Below, in pieces: positions 53,783 to 62,242 of a DNA stretch of 64,000 nucleotides. Position 1 is the stretch's first letter; each line of letters opens with the position of its first letter. The notes beneath the pieces are model-generated. The model was not told the origin of the DNA, did no database searches, and worked only from the letters and a program-made list of their open reading frames with translations. Both the position numbers and the translations under genes were made by a program. Source of the stretch: Deltaproteobacteria bacterium (lineage in GTDB: Bacteria > Desulfobacterota > Desulfobacteria > Desulfobacterales > Desulfatibacillaceae); NCBI GenBank assembly GCA_016235345.1, contig JACRLG010000024.1, positions 236,746 to 300,745 on the forward strand, in the 5' to 3' direction.

Positions 53783-56434
53783 ATGAGCCCTGTCAAAAAA
53801 TTTTTTTCAAGGCTTGGCTTCGGCAGGAGCCGCCGCGATATGGGCGAGCAGGAGCTTAACGAGCTTCGGGCGTCCTTTGCGTCCCGCTATCACCATTTCA
53901 AACTTCTTCTGTCCGCCAACAACAAGGCCCTGGAAATAATGAGCGACATGGAAAAGGCCCTTTCCGGGGACCGCACCTTTTCCATGTCCTTTGTTCGCAG
54001 CCAGTCAACTGCTGTGGCCGTCAACGTTTTTTCCATAGTGAAGAACCTGGACGCGCTCGCCCCTGAAAAGTACGGCGAGCTCTACGGGCGTTTGAAGGAA
54101 ATACAGGAGGGAATCAACGAAACCCTGGCCGCCCGGAAAATGCCCGGAAGCGACCGGCTGGTGATTCCCCTGTTTGAAATAGGCCGGAACATGGCAGATG
54201 TGGTGGGCAGCAAGATGGCAAACATTGGCGAGATGGCCAACACCCTGTCGCTTCCGGTGCCGGACGGTTTTGCCCTCACATCAGCCGCCTTCAACCGGTT
54301 CATGGAGGAGTCCCGCCTCCAGGCCGAAATCGACCGCAGGCTTCAGTCCAGGCAGGGCGAAAATATCAGCGAGCTCTACGCCCTTGCAACGGAAATCCAG
54401 AACCTGATCGTTTCCACGCCCCTTCCCGATTCGATTTCAAAGGCAATTCACGAGGCTTACCAGGAGCTTGAGGAGCGCACCCACAAGGGCGTCACGGTTT
54501 CTCTGCGGTCGAGCGCCCTGGGCGAGGACGGCTCGGAAACCAGCTTCGCGGGCCAGTACCGCTCGATTCTGAATGTTTCCGCAGACAACCTGGATTCCGC
54601 CTACAGGGAGGTCGTGGCCTCCAAGTACGGCCTTCACGCGATAATCTACCGCCAAAGCCGTGGCATAAGGGACGAGGACGTGGCCATGTGCGTGGGCTGC
54701 ATGGCCATGGTGAACGCTGTCTCCAGCGGGGTTACCTACTCGCAGAATCCCCTTGATTCCGCAGATGATTCGGTGATCATAAATTCAGTGTGGGGGTTGC
54801 CGAAATCGGTGGTGGACGGAAGCGTTGCCCCGGACATGTTCGTGGTGAAGAGAAACCCCGTTGAAATTTCCCGCCGCGAGATTCGACTCAAGACCCAGAA
54901 GTTCGTGTGCTACCCCGAAGAGGGCGTATGCCGCATGGACTTGACCGGCAAGGAAAAAAGCCTCCTGCCTTCCATAGACGACGATCACGTGAGGGCGCTT
55001 GCGCGTATAGCCTTGAATCTTGAGGAACACTACGGCGTGGCCCAGGACGTGGAATGGGCCATCGGGCCCAAGGGCACCATCTATCTTCTTCAGTGCAGGC
55101 CATTGAAGCAGATGGAAACAAAGGAGGCGAAAAAGGCCATAAGCGACGCCCCAACGGTGATCGTTTCGGGCGGCGGCACTGCAAGCCCCGGAGCGGCAAC
55201 GGGAGAGGTCTTCGTGTTGCGCAAGAGTTCCGACGTCCTGCGATTTCCGCACGGGGCGGTGCTGGTGGCCGAGCAGGCCCTTCCGAGATGGGCGGCCCTT
55301 CTTTCGCACGCAGCCGCAGTTGTTACGGAGCAGGGAAGCCTTGCGGGGCACCTTGCCAACGTGGCCCGCGAATTCGGGGTCCCGGCCATTTTCGGCGTGG
55401 AACACGCCGTCGGAATTCTGGAAAACGCAGGGCTTGTAACCGTTGACGCCGACGGACAGGCCGTTCACAGGGGCAGGATTGAAGAGATTCTTTTAAACGC
55501 AAGGGCGGGAAAAAAGAACCTGATGGAGGGCACCGCAGTCCACGAGGCATTGAAGGCAGCGGTGGAGTGGATAGTGCCGCTGAACCTTCTGGACCCCGAC
55601 GCTCCGTCCTTCAAGCCCAAAAACTGCAAAACCCTTCACGACATCACGCGATTCTGCCACGAGAAGGCGGTTCACGAGATGTTCGCATTCGGGCGCGAGC
55701 ACCATTTTTCCGAAAGGGCCGCAAAGCAGCTTTTTTACAAGGTGCCCATGCAGTGGTGGATCATCAACCTCGATGACGGCTTTGACAAGGACATTCCCTG
55801 GAAGCTGGTGCCGCTCGAAAACATCGCATCCATACCGTTTTTGTCCTTATGGGAGGGCATAAACGCCGAGCCATGGCAGGGGCCGCCGCCCATGGACGCG
55901 AAGGGGTTCATGTCGGTTCTCATGCAGGCCGCCACCAACCCCAATCTCGAATCCTCCATGCCAAGCCAGTACGCCAACCGTAACTATTTCATGCTTTCCA
56001 AAAATTTCGTGAGCCTGACTTCGCGCTTCGGGTTTCATTTTTGCAGCGTGGAAGCCATAATATCCGAGCGCGCGGGCGAAAATTACGCCAGTTTCCAGTT
56101 CAAGGGCGGGGCCGCCGACCTGTCCCGCCGTATCAGGCGCGCCCAGTTCGTGGCGGACGTGCTGGAGGAGTTCGGCTTTAGGGCGGAAATAAAGGACGAC
56201 GGCGTCTTTGCGCGGGTGGAGGGCCACGATGCCGCGCTGATGAAGGAAAAGCTGGTAATATTGGGATATCTTTTAATGCATACGCGCCAGTTGGACATGG
56301 TTCTGGCCAACGACCACGCATATGTCACTCACCGGGCCAAGATGCTGGACGACGTGGCCCGGATTCTTGCCGAGCGGGCCGCGAAGACTCCGCCTCCGAC
56401 TCTGGAGCCGGAACCCGCCCCAGCCGCCCTTTAA
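53783..56434 (+). CDS. PEP/pyruvate-binding (PPDK_N) and phosphohistidine domain protein with atypical C-terminal domain
   Basis: 883 residues. Residues 1-125 are helical and unrecognised. About 135-440 is a PPDK/PEP-synthase ATP-grasp domain (GSKMANIGEMANTLSLPVP-type opening, SLRSSALGEDGSETSFAGQY, DVEWAI...LLQCRPL). About 455-555 is the swivelling phosphohistidine domain, with GGGTASPGAATGEV and TEQGSLAGHLANVAREFG; H523 aligns with the catalytic His. The last 320 residues lack the PEP-utiliser TIM barrel. The architecture suggests an ATP-driven phosphotransferase with another acceptor, comparable in logic to rifampicin phosphotransferase. Coupled to the upstream response regulator. Confidence 0.8.
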   Translation: MSPVKKFFSRLGFGRSRRDMGEQELNELRASFASRYHHFKLLLSANNKALEIMSDMEKALSGDRTFSMSFVRSQSTAVAVNVFSIVKNLDALAPEKYGELYGRLKEIQEGINETLAARKMPGSDRLVIPLFEIGRNMADVVGSKMANIGEMANTLSLPVPDGFALTSAAFNRFMEESRLQAEIDRRLQSRQGENISELYALATEIQNLIVSTPLPDSISKAIHEAYQELEERTHKGVTVSLRSSALGEDGSETSFAGQYRSILNVSADNLDSAYREVVASKYGLHAIIYRQSRGIRDEDVAMCVGCMAMVNAVSSGVTYSQNPLDSADDSVIINSVWGLPKSVVDGSVAPDMFVVKRNPVEISRREIRLKTQKFVCYPEEGVCRMDLTGKEKSLLPSIDDDHVRALARIALNLEEHYGVAQDVEWAIGPKGTIYLLQCRPLKQMETKEAKKAISDAPTVIVSGGGTASPGAATGEVFVLRKSSDVLRFPHGAVLVAEQALPRWAALLSHAAAVVTEQGSLAGHLANVAREFGVPAIFGVEHAVGILENAGLVTVDADGQAVHRGRIEEILLNARAGKKNLMEGTAVHEALKAAVEWIVPLNLLDPDAPSFKPKNCKTLHDITRFCHEKAVHEMFAFGREHHFSERAAKQLFYKVPMQWWIINLDDGFDKDIPWKLVPLENIASIPFLSLWEGINAEPWQGPPPMDAKGFMSVLMQAATNPNLESSMPSQYANRNYFMLSKNFVSLTSRFGFHFCSVEAIISERAGENYASFQFKGGAADLSRRIRRAQFVADVLEEFGFRAEIKDDGVFARVEGHDAALMKEKLVILGYLLMHTRQLDMVLANDHAYVTHRAKMLDDVARILAERAAKTPPPTLEPEPAPAAL

Positions 56435-56460
56435 GACTGAGTAGCGGACCCTGTATAAAA

Positions 56461-56498
56461 AAAGAGGGAACCGGGCGATAGGCCCTGGTTCCCTCTTT
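56461..56498. terminator. Terminator 1 between convergent genes
   Basis: AAAGAGGGAACC (56461-56472) pairs with GGTTCCCTCTTT (56487-56498), with flanking A and T tracts usable on either strand. Confidence 0.8.
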
Positions 56499-56505
56499 CG
56501 GTTTT

Positions 56506-56537
56506 AAAGGCCGCCCTGTTTCAGGGGCGGCCTTTTT
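56506..56537. terminator. Terminator 2 between convergent genes
   Basis: AAAGGCCGCCC (56506-56516) pairs with GGGCGGCCTTT (56525-56535) and is followed by TT. It stands back to back with terminator 1, insulating the two convergent genes. Confidence 0.8.
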
Positions 56538-56547
56538 CAATCAGGCA

Positions 56548-58203
56548 TTACAGACTGAAGATCGAGCTTATAAAACAAAGTCCGCTGGAAGAATGGGTCT
56601 GGTCGCCGTCCGCAGCAACGTCGCCGTCAACGCCGAAGCCGGGAGCGCCGGGGTCGGTGATCTTGCCGTTGGCGAGGCCATCGTCGTCTTCCGGGCCGCC
56701 GTCACGCAGGGTGACCTGGATTTCCTTGGACGCCCTGTCGATGATTATGGGGATGTTGGCCTGGCCCTTCCACGCGCCGTTACGAATCTTGAACCAGTTG
56801 AGGCCGGGCTTCAGGTTGCCGTTGGCGTCGATGAAGGAGTTGGCGTTGTTGGGATTCAGGGCCTCATCCGGCACCTTGATGTAAAGAATTGTGGTGCCGC
56901 CCACCGGAACCTTGTTGATGATGAACTCGGTGGCTCCGATGGGGAGCGTGACCGTCTGGGCGCTCTTTTCCGGGCCGATCTTCCGGCGGGCCGCCCGGCT
57001 GATGGTGGCGTTGCCCTTTACCGAGAGGGTGAGAAGGCCCCGGATGGGGAAGTCAGCGTCGGGGGGGTCGGGCAGAAGGGCGTCCTTCTTCTCGACGGAA
57101 GGATCGATGAAGGCAAGGGACATCAGCATCCAGGCGGTTGAAAGAATGTCGCCGCCGTCAAGGCTACGGTATCCGTCGCCCCAGTGAACCCGCGTAATCT
57201 CGTCGGGCATGGAAGAAGCCGGCGTCCAGATGGCCTTGTTGTCAACGACTTCGTTGATGAAGTCCTGGGCCCAGGGGCGGGCCGGGGTGCCGAGGGTGTT
57301 CTGATGTCCAACCGTGGCCTGAAGGGCCTTGGCCATGCCGAACATGAAGTAATAGTAAGAGCCTGTTCCGCCGTTGTAGTAAGGCCCGGGGGTGACGGCC
57401 CAGGTATAGGTGCCGGGGGCCGCGAACCATTCCTCGGCCCTAAGGGCCATGGGGTCCTGATCCTGACCTATCATGGCCAGGGACCACAGGCCTGCCGCCG
57501 TCATGGGGCCGCCTATGAAGGAGTTTGAGCCCGGATAATAGCGAAAAACTCCGTAATTGTTAGCCACGTCCGTGATGTAATGGATGGCGGTAAGATAGGT
57601 GAGCAGGTTCTGGGCCCAGGCGGTGTCAGTGACGGACGAGCTTTCGCCCAGATAGCGGTTGGCGTACCACAGGCCCATGACCGCGAACTGGGTGTTGGAC
57701 GTGTCGCCGCTGCCGTATCCGTTGTAATCCCAGCTTCCCTTATAGGTGTTGTCGGCCAGGTACTGGTTGGCTACGGTGAAGTCACGGGCCGAGCGGATGA
57801 TGTTGGTCATGGTTATGGGCGCGGGATTGCTGGCAAGCGCCCAAAGGGAAAGTGCGATTAGGGTTGAGCTGTGATTGTAGTTGCCGCCTCCGCCTAGTAT
57901 GGTGTAGGTGCCGTTCCAGCCGGCATTTGCCACCATGTACTGAATCCCCTTGATTATTGCAGGGTCTGAGGCCGGGACGCCGGTTTCAAGAAGCGCGGCC
58001 ACTGCGAAGGCTGTAGCTGATTCCCTGTTCCATTGCTCATCGTCAAACCATGAGCCTGCCAGTTCCTGCTTGTCCCGAAGGTACTGCTGGCCGCCATGCA
58101 TGGCCTGGGCAACCTTCTGCTCGGTTGCGGCCATGGCCGACCCGGCGAGGGCCAGAAAACATGCCGCCACAAAAAGAGCGACGATTTTAAACTTCCGGTT
58201 CAT
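56548..58203 (-). CDS. Secreted alpha-toroid (prenyltransferase/squalene-cyclase-like) protein with choice-of-anchor U and C-terminal CFISS
   Basis: 551 residues with a Sec signal (about 1-25, ending AMA) behind a strong AGGAGG. Residues about 30-380 contain repeated helical blocks with W/G/Y-rich turns (GSWDYNGYGSGDTSNTQFAVM, STLIALSLWAL, GDILSTAWMLMSLAF) like the toroid of terpene cyclases and prenyltransferase beta-subunits. The DxDD cyclase motif is not seen, so catalysis is doubtful. About 395-525 ends in DGGPEDDDGLANGKITDPG, a choice-of-anchor U signature. The protein ends GLCFISSIFSL, matching the C-terminus of the secreted protein at 36-38 kb. Confidence 0.78.
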   Translation of the reverse strand: MNRKFKIVALFVAACFLALAGSAMAATEQKVAQAMHGGQQYLRDKQELAGSWFDDEQWNRESATAFAVAALLETGVPASDPAIIKGIQYMVANAGWNGTYTILGGGGNYNHSSTLIALSLWALASNPAPITMTNIIRSARDFTVANQYLADNTYKGSWDYNGYGSGDTSNTQFAVMGLWYANRYLGESSSVTDTAWAQNLLTYLTAIHYITDVANNYGVFRYYPGSNSFIGGPMTAAGLWSLAMIGQDQDPMALRAEEWFAAPGTYTWAVTPGPYYNGGTGSYYYFMFGMAKALQATVGHQNTLGTPARPWAQDFINEVVDNKAIWTPASSMPDEITRVHWGDGYRSLDGGDILSTAWMLMSLAFIDPSVEKKDALLPDPPDADFPIRGLLTLSVKGNATISRAARRKIGPEKSAQTVTLPIGATEFIINKVPVGGTTILYIKVPDEALNPNNANSFIDANGNLKPGLNWFKIRNGAWKGQANIPIIIDRASKEIQVTLRDGGPEDDDGLANGKITDPGAPGFGVDGDVAADGDQTHSSSGLCFISSIFSL

Positions 58204-58258
58204 AGTTGATCCTCCTTCTTGAAGGTGGTGTGTACATCGTTTTCGGCATTACATCTGC

Positions 58259-58264
58259 ATTATA
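58259..58264 (-). promoter_or_regulatory. Probable -10 element of the secreted toroid protein gene
   Basis: A perfect TATAAT on the minus strand, about 55 bases upstream of the start. No good -35 hexamer is found at normal spacing. Confidence 0.35.
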
Positions 58265-58352
58265 CTGCATTTTTCAGTCATGGGAAAGAGGTTCGGATAT
58301 CTGCGGTCCTTTCGGGTTCGCCAGCCAGCCGGACGAACGGAACTGGCATGTT

Positions 58353-59549
58353 TCACATCTGCCATTCTCGGCTTTTCAGCATTTCGTCGGCCTGGGCCAG
58401 TATTGTTTCCACGCTTCTGGGCGCATCAAGTCCGTGCCTGCACCCGCATCCCATGCAGCCCCGCCCCGATCTTTCGGGAAAGACGTTGCACGGGAGGATA
58501 TCGCCGCTTTCGTTTCGTCTTCGTCCGAAGCATTCATCGCTGGGACGGATGGAGGTTTTCGATTTTCCGTAATAATACCAGTTGGTGAGAGCGCATCCGC
58601 CGCCAAGGTCGGGAGACGGGCAGGAACAGATGGTGTAGGGGGTGTCCACCATTTTCATGGACGTGAACATGGTTCCCCTGGAAAGATAAAATATGTTGGC
58701 CATCTCCAGGGCCAGGGTCTTGTGCAAAAGTCGGTTTTTCCTGTTGGCGGAAAGGCCCCTTATCCAGCTTCTGGTGTAATCTTTGGTCACGGGCAGAAAC
58801 TCCCATGACGGATAGGTTTTGGCAAAGAGCGTTTCAAGCCTGTATTCGGATGATCCGGAATCTTTCAGGCTTTTGAGTTTTTGAAAAAGATCATTATACC
58901 ACGGGTCGGTGTCGGGCAAATACCCGTATGTTTCCTTCAGCCGGTCGCACCGGCCCATGAGCCTGTCCAGAAGCAGGCGGTTTTCCGCGTCTGAAGTGAT
59001 GGTGAAGACTTCACCGGTTTTATCCCTAAGGTCGTTCGCAAGCCCCGAACTTCTGCACACGCAGTGGCCGATGAACATTATGGGAGAATTCAGGATGTCC
59101 TCCCAAACCTTTTGGACCGGCACTACCTGGCCGCTTATGATGAGGGCGCAGCCGATGTCCCGGAGCCTGTCCATGGTCTCGCCGGGGATTTTCTCGGCCC
59201 ACCAGGCAGAAAGGGTCCCCAGTTCGTGCACCACCGGAAGGGAAGTGGGGCGACACCACAAAAAATAATCACCTATCGCGTTGGCCATCTGCCGGGCCAC
59301 CGTGCGCTTTACGCCGGACCGCTCGTGCATGAGGGCCGCCGCCAGGAGTCTCTTGAAAAGCCTGGAGGATTCCGCCCTTGAGATTTCAAGCGGAAGCGGC
59401 TCTGGATTGGCCTTTAACCGCAAATCCTTCACATGGGCCAGCAAATGGGAAAGCTCGCGCACAAGCCTTGGCCATTTCTCCAGCATCTCAACGGGCAGGG
59501 CCACGTGGGAGTGGCCGTTGGTTCCGTGATGATCATGATCCAAGCACAT
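58353..59549 (-). CDS. Cys/His-rich protein of unknown function
   Basis: 398 residues, soluble, no signal peptide. The N-terminus is His/Asp rich (DHDHHGTNGHSH) and may bind metal. Cysteines occur in clusters: HCVCRSSG near residue 162, CSCPSPDLGGGC near 310 and CMGCGCRHG near 368, with isolated Cys at about 339 and 353. The CxCRxxG motif recalls iron-sulfur or heme-handling proteins, but I recognise no family. The gene stands alone between the toroid protein and cytochrome c3 genes. An Fe-S or metal-binding role is inference only. Confidence 0.65.
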   Translation of the reverse strand: MCLDHDHHGTNGHSHVALPVEMLEKWPRLVRELSHLLAHVKDLRLKANPEPLPLEISRAESSRLFKRLLAAALMHERSGVKRTVARQMANAIGDYFLWCRPTSLPVVHELGTLSAWWAEKIPGETMDRLRDIGCALIISGQVVPVQKVWEDILNSPIMFIGHCVCRSSGLANDLRDKTGEVFTITSDAENRLLLDRLMGRCDRLKETYGYLPDTDPWYNDLFQKLKSLKDSGSSEYRLETLFAKTYPSWEFLPVTKDYTRSWIRGLSANRKNRLLHKTLALEMANIFYLSRGTMFTSMKMVDTPYTICSCPSPDLGGGCALTNWYYYGKSKTSIRPSDECFGRRRNESGDILPCNVFPERSGRGCMGCGCRHGLDAPRSVETILAQADEMLKSREWQM

Positions 59550-59722
59550 CCGCGATTTCCCTGTAGGCCCGGTCAGAGAACAGAATAAGCCATGATATTC
59601 CTCTATTCCTGTAACTATAACACAAAAACAGCGTCATGGTAAGGGGGGCAGACTAAGAAAAAATTCACACTGCGAAAAATACGGCGTTCGCAGCCATGCA
59701 GCCGGAAAACATAGGTTGATCA

Positions 59723-59766
59723 TTGACTTTGGCCAGTCTTTGCTGATATTGAATTTCCCGGAAATT
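59723..59766 (+). promoter_or_regulatory. Possible promoter and palindrome upstream of cytochrome c3
   Basis: TTGACT (59723-59728), 18 bases, TATTGA (59747-59752). The perfect palindrome AATTTCC-C-GGAAATT (59752-59766) overlaps the expected transcription start, a good repressor position. Confidence 0.4.
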
Positions 59767-59835
59767 ATGCCGTAATGGTTCGGGCGAAGGGTTTTCGCCC
59801 GTTTGCTGGATCGAATTTACGGGGAGGAAAAAAGT

Positions 59836-60300
59836 ATGAAGCAATCGAAGATTGCGGTTGCACTGGTGGTGGCTCTGGCGTTCGTATTTGCGGCGGCGGG
59901 TCTTTATGCGGCGACTGCCCCTGCTGTCATCAAGATGCAGACCGCAGGCTACGCCAAGCACACCAAGCCCATCGTGGCCTTCAGCCACAAGAAACACACC
60001 ACCCCGGCTTATGGGGCCAAGTGCGGGGACTGCCATCACGACAAGGCCGGAAAGCCCCTTGCAGCCTTGAAGGACGGCGACCCGGTGCAAAAATGCTCGG
60101 TCTGCCACAAGTCCTTAAGCCTGGCCGCACCGGCTGTCTTAAAGGGCCTTGCAGGACCTGTGCGCAAGAAAAAGGAGCTCGAATTCCACGCCAACGCCAT
60201 TCACTTGAACTGCATCGACTGCCACAAGACATGGAACAAGAAAAACGCCAAAAAACCCAACGAGGGCGCGCCCGTGGCCTGTAACAAGTGCCACAAGTGA
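59836..60300 (+). CDS. Tetraheme cytochrome c3 (class III)
   Basis: 154 residues from ATG 59836, behind GGGGAGG. A signal peptide covers about 1-25 (ending LYA). Four CxxCH sites read CGDCH, CSVCH, CIDCH and CNKCH, the last at the C-terminus. Additional His residues, for example in FSHKKHTT and FHANAIH, can supply the distal ligands, giving bis-His hemes. Type I cytochrome c3 is the periplasmic electron carrier between hydrogenases or formate dehydrogenases and membrane complexes in sulfate reducers. Monocistronic with its own promoter and terminator. Confidence 0.94.
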   Translation: MKQSKIAVALVVALAFVFAAAGLYAATAPAVIKMQTAGYAKHTKPIVAFSHKKHTTPAYGAKCGDCHHDKAGKPLAALKDGDPVQKCSVCHKSLSLAAPAVLKGLAGPVRKKKELEFHANAIHLNCIDCHKTWNKKNAKKPNEGAPVACNKCHK

Positions 60301-60331
60301 TTGCTTTTTACATTCAATGATTGATAAAAGG

Positions 60332-60366
60332 AAGGCGGAGGCTTTTTAAAAGGCCTCCGCCTTCTT
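60332..60366 (+). terminator. Intrinsic terminator after cytochrome c3
   Basis: AAGGCGGAGGC (60332-60342) pairs with GCCTCCGCCTT (60353-60363), followed by CTTT. It separates the cytochrome gene from the lipid A cluster. Confidence 0.85.
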
Positions 60367-60391
60367 TGATTGCAGCCCCGGAAAACGCGAC

Positions 60392-61537
60392 ATGGAAAGC
60401 CCCGACCGGCCCAAAAGGGTGATGATCATAGCTGGGGAGGCTTCAGGCGACGCGCACGCGGCGCTCCTGGCATCCGCCATGAGCGGCCTTGCGCCCGGCA
60501 CCCTTTTTTACGGCATCGGCGGTCCCATGATGGAGCGGGCCGGGGTTCGGGTGCTTTATCCCCAAAATCGCCTCTCGGTGGTGGGCTTCACCGAGGTCGC
60601 CGAAAAACTCGGGGATCTGAGCGAGGCCTTTTTTCTGGTAAGGGAGGTGCTAAGCCTTGCCCGGCCCGATCTTCTTGTGTGCGTCGATTTTCCCGATTTC
60701 AATTTCATGGCGGCCAAGGCCGCAAAAAAGCGCGGGATAAAAGTTCTCTATTACATAAGCCCGCAGGTCTGGGCCTGGCGCACGGGCCGGGTGAAGAAGA
60801 TAAAACGGCTGGTGGACCACATGGCCGTCATCCTTCCGTTCGAGAAGGAATTTTACGAAAAAAGCGGAGTGCCGGTGACCTTCGTGGGGCATCCGCTTCT
60901 TGACCAGGAGGAGCGCATCCCGGTCAACAGCCCAAAAGGCGGGTTTCTCATCGCCCTGGCTCCGGGCAGCCGCGACGGGGAGATAGTCCGCCACCTGCCG
61001 ATAATGCTTCGGGCTTCGGCCATCATCAAAAAGAGTCGGCCCGAAGCCCGTTTCGTTGTGCCCGGCGCTCCGGGCGTGGAGCCGTCATTCATCGAGGGCA
61101 TAATCCGATCCGTTCGGTCCGAAAACGCCTCGATACCCGAAATCCAGGTATGGCCAGGAGGAATGGAGCGCGTTTTCAGGGAGGCCTCGGCGGCTGTCAT
61201 GGTTTCCGGCACCGTAACCCTGGAGGCCGCCCTTTCCGGGCTTCCCCACATCATCATTTACAGGCTTTCGCCCTTCACCTACAGGCTGGGGCGCATCCTG
61301 ATCAAGGTGCCTTTTATCGGGCTTTCCAATCTCATAGCGGGCGTTGCCGCCGCCCCCGAACTGATTCAGGATGACGCCTCGCCGGAAAACATCGCCGGGC
61401 ATATTCTGGATATGACCGAGACCCCGGAAGCCCTTGAAAAGGCCAGGGCCTTGCTGGCCCAGGTGAGGGGGATGCTGGGCGGGGCCGGGGCCTGCGTGAG
61501 AACAGCAAAACTTGCTCTCTCCCTGCTCGATTCTTAA
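60392..61537 (+). CDS. lpxB: Lipid-A-disaccharide synthase
   Basis: 381 residues, family GT19, normal length. Motifs are IIAGEASGDAHAA at the N-terminus, YGIGGPMMERAGVRVL, VDFPDFNF, YYISPQVWAWR, LPFEKEFYE, FVGHPLLD, and in the nucleotide half LAPGSRDGEI and SGTVTLEAAL. It joins UDP-2,3-diacylglucosamine and lipid X into the lipid A disaccharide on the inner membrane face. First gene of an lpxB-DUF374-msbA run with 23-bp and near-zero spacing, coupling synthesis, acylation and flipping of lipid A. Confidence 0.96.
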   Translation: MESPDRPKRVMIIAGEASGDAHAALLASAMSGLAPGTLFYGIGGPMMERAGVRVLYPQNRLSVVGFTEVAEKLGDLSEAFFLVREVLSLARPDLLVCVDFPDFNFMAAKAAKKRGIKVLYYISPQVWAWRTGRVKKIKRLVDHMAVILPFEKEFYEKSGVPVTFVGHPLLDQEERIPVNSPKGGFLIALAPGSRDGEIVRHLPIMLRASAIIKKSRPEARFVVPGAPGVEPSFIEGIIRSVRSENASIPEIQVWPGGMERVFREASAAVMVSGTVTLEAALSGLPHIIIYRLSPFTYRLGRILIKVPFIGLSNLIAGVAAAPELIQDDASPENIAGHILDMTETPEALEKARALLAQVRGMLGGAGACVRTAKLALSLLDS

Positions 61538-61560
61538 GAGTTGTAACGAAAGGCGCTTAA

Positions 61561-62235
61561 ATGGGCGAGCTGGTGATAAGGGACGGCATGAAGTGGCGGG
61601 CGGTCGGAATAATCGGGAAACTTGCCATAGACGCCATTTTTTCCACCTGCCGCATCCAGGTCATCGATAAGCATGACGCCGCCCGGCTGGTTTTTGCCGG
61701 CGAGGCCATAGCGGCCTTCTGGCACTCCCGGATTCTTCTGGCCAGCTACATCCACAAGGGCATAGGCGCTTCCATAATGGTGTCGGCCTCCGAAGACGGC
61801 GAGATAATAGCACAGGTCCTCCATCGCCAGGGGCACCGTCCCATAAGGGGTTCGTCACGCAAGGGGGGAGCCAAGGCGCTCGCCGCCCTTGCGGCCCGAA
61901 TGGAGCGGATGCCCACCCTTGGAGTGGTGATCCCGGACGGCCCCCAGGGCCCCAGGCGCGTGGCCCAGCCCGGAGCCGTAAGCCTTGCTGCAAGAACCGG
62001 GCGGCCCATAGTGGCCATGGCCTACAGCGCCCGCAGTATGAAGATTTTCAAAAGCTGGGACCGCTTTCTTCTGCCCCGGCCCTTTACCAGTTGCACCTTT
62101 GTTTACGGGCGACCCATTTTCGTGGAAAGGGACAGCACGCCCGCCGAACTTGAGCAGAAACGCCTGGAAATGGCGAAGGAAATTGACCGGATAACCGATC
62201 TGGCGGATGGCCTCTATGGTCGGCGTCTTCCGTAA
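61561..62235 (+). CDS. Lysophospholipid acyltransferase-family protein (DUF374)
   Basis: 224 residues. The family marks are AAFWHSRILL (the H in the acyltransferase HX4D-like position), SASEDGEIIAQVL, RGSSRKGGAKAL and the VIPDGPQGPRR motif, diagnostic of DUF374. A hydrophobic N-terminal helix (about 14-30) may anchor it. In many Gram-negatives this gene sits beside lipid A genes, and it may act as a lipid A or phospholipid acyltransferase. It lies directly between lpxB and msbA. Confidence 0.88.
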   Translation: MGELVIRDGMKWRAVGIIGKLAIDAIFSTCRIQVIDKHDAARLVFAGEAIAAFWHSRILLASYIHKGIGASIMVSASEDGEIIAQVLHRQGHRPIRGSSRKGGAKALAALAARMERMPTLGVVIPDGPQGPRRVAQPGAVSLAARTGRPIVAMAYSARSMKIFKSWDRFLLPRPFTSCTFVYGRPIFVERDSTPAELEQKRLEMAKEIDRITDLADGLYGRRLP

Positions 62236-62242
62236 GGCAAAC

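Noticed and set aside
53783..56434. Assignment as phosphoenolpyruvate synthase (ppsA)
   Set aside because: ATP and His domains are present, but the C-terminal PEP-utiliser barrel is not recognised and the length distribution of domains differs.
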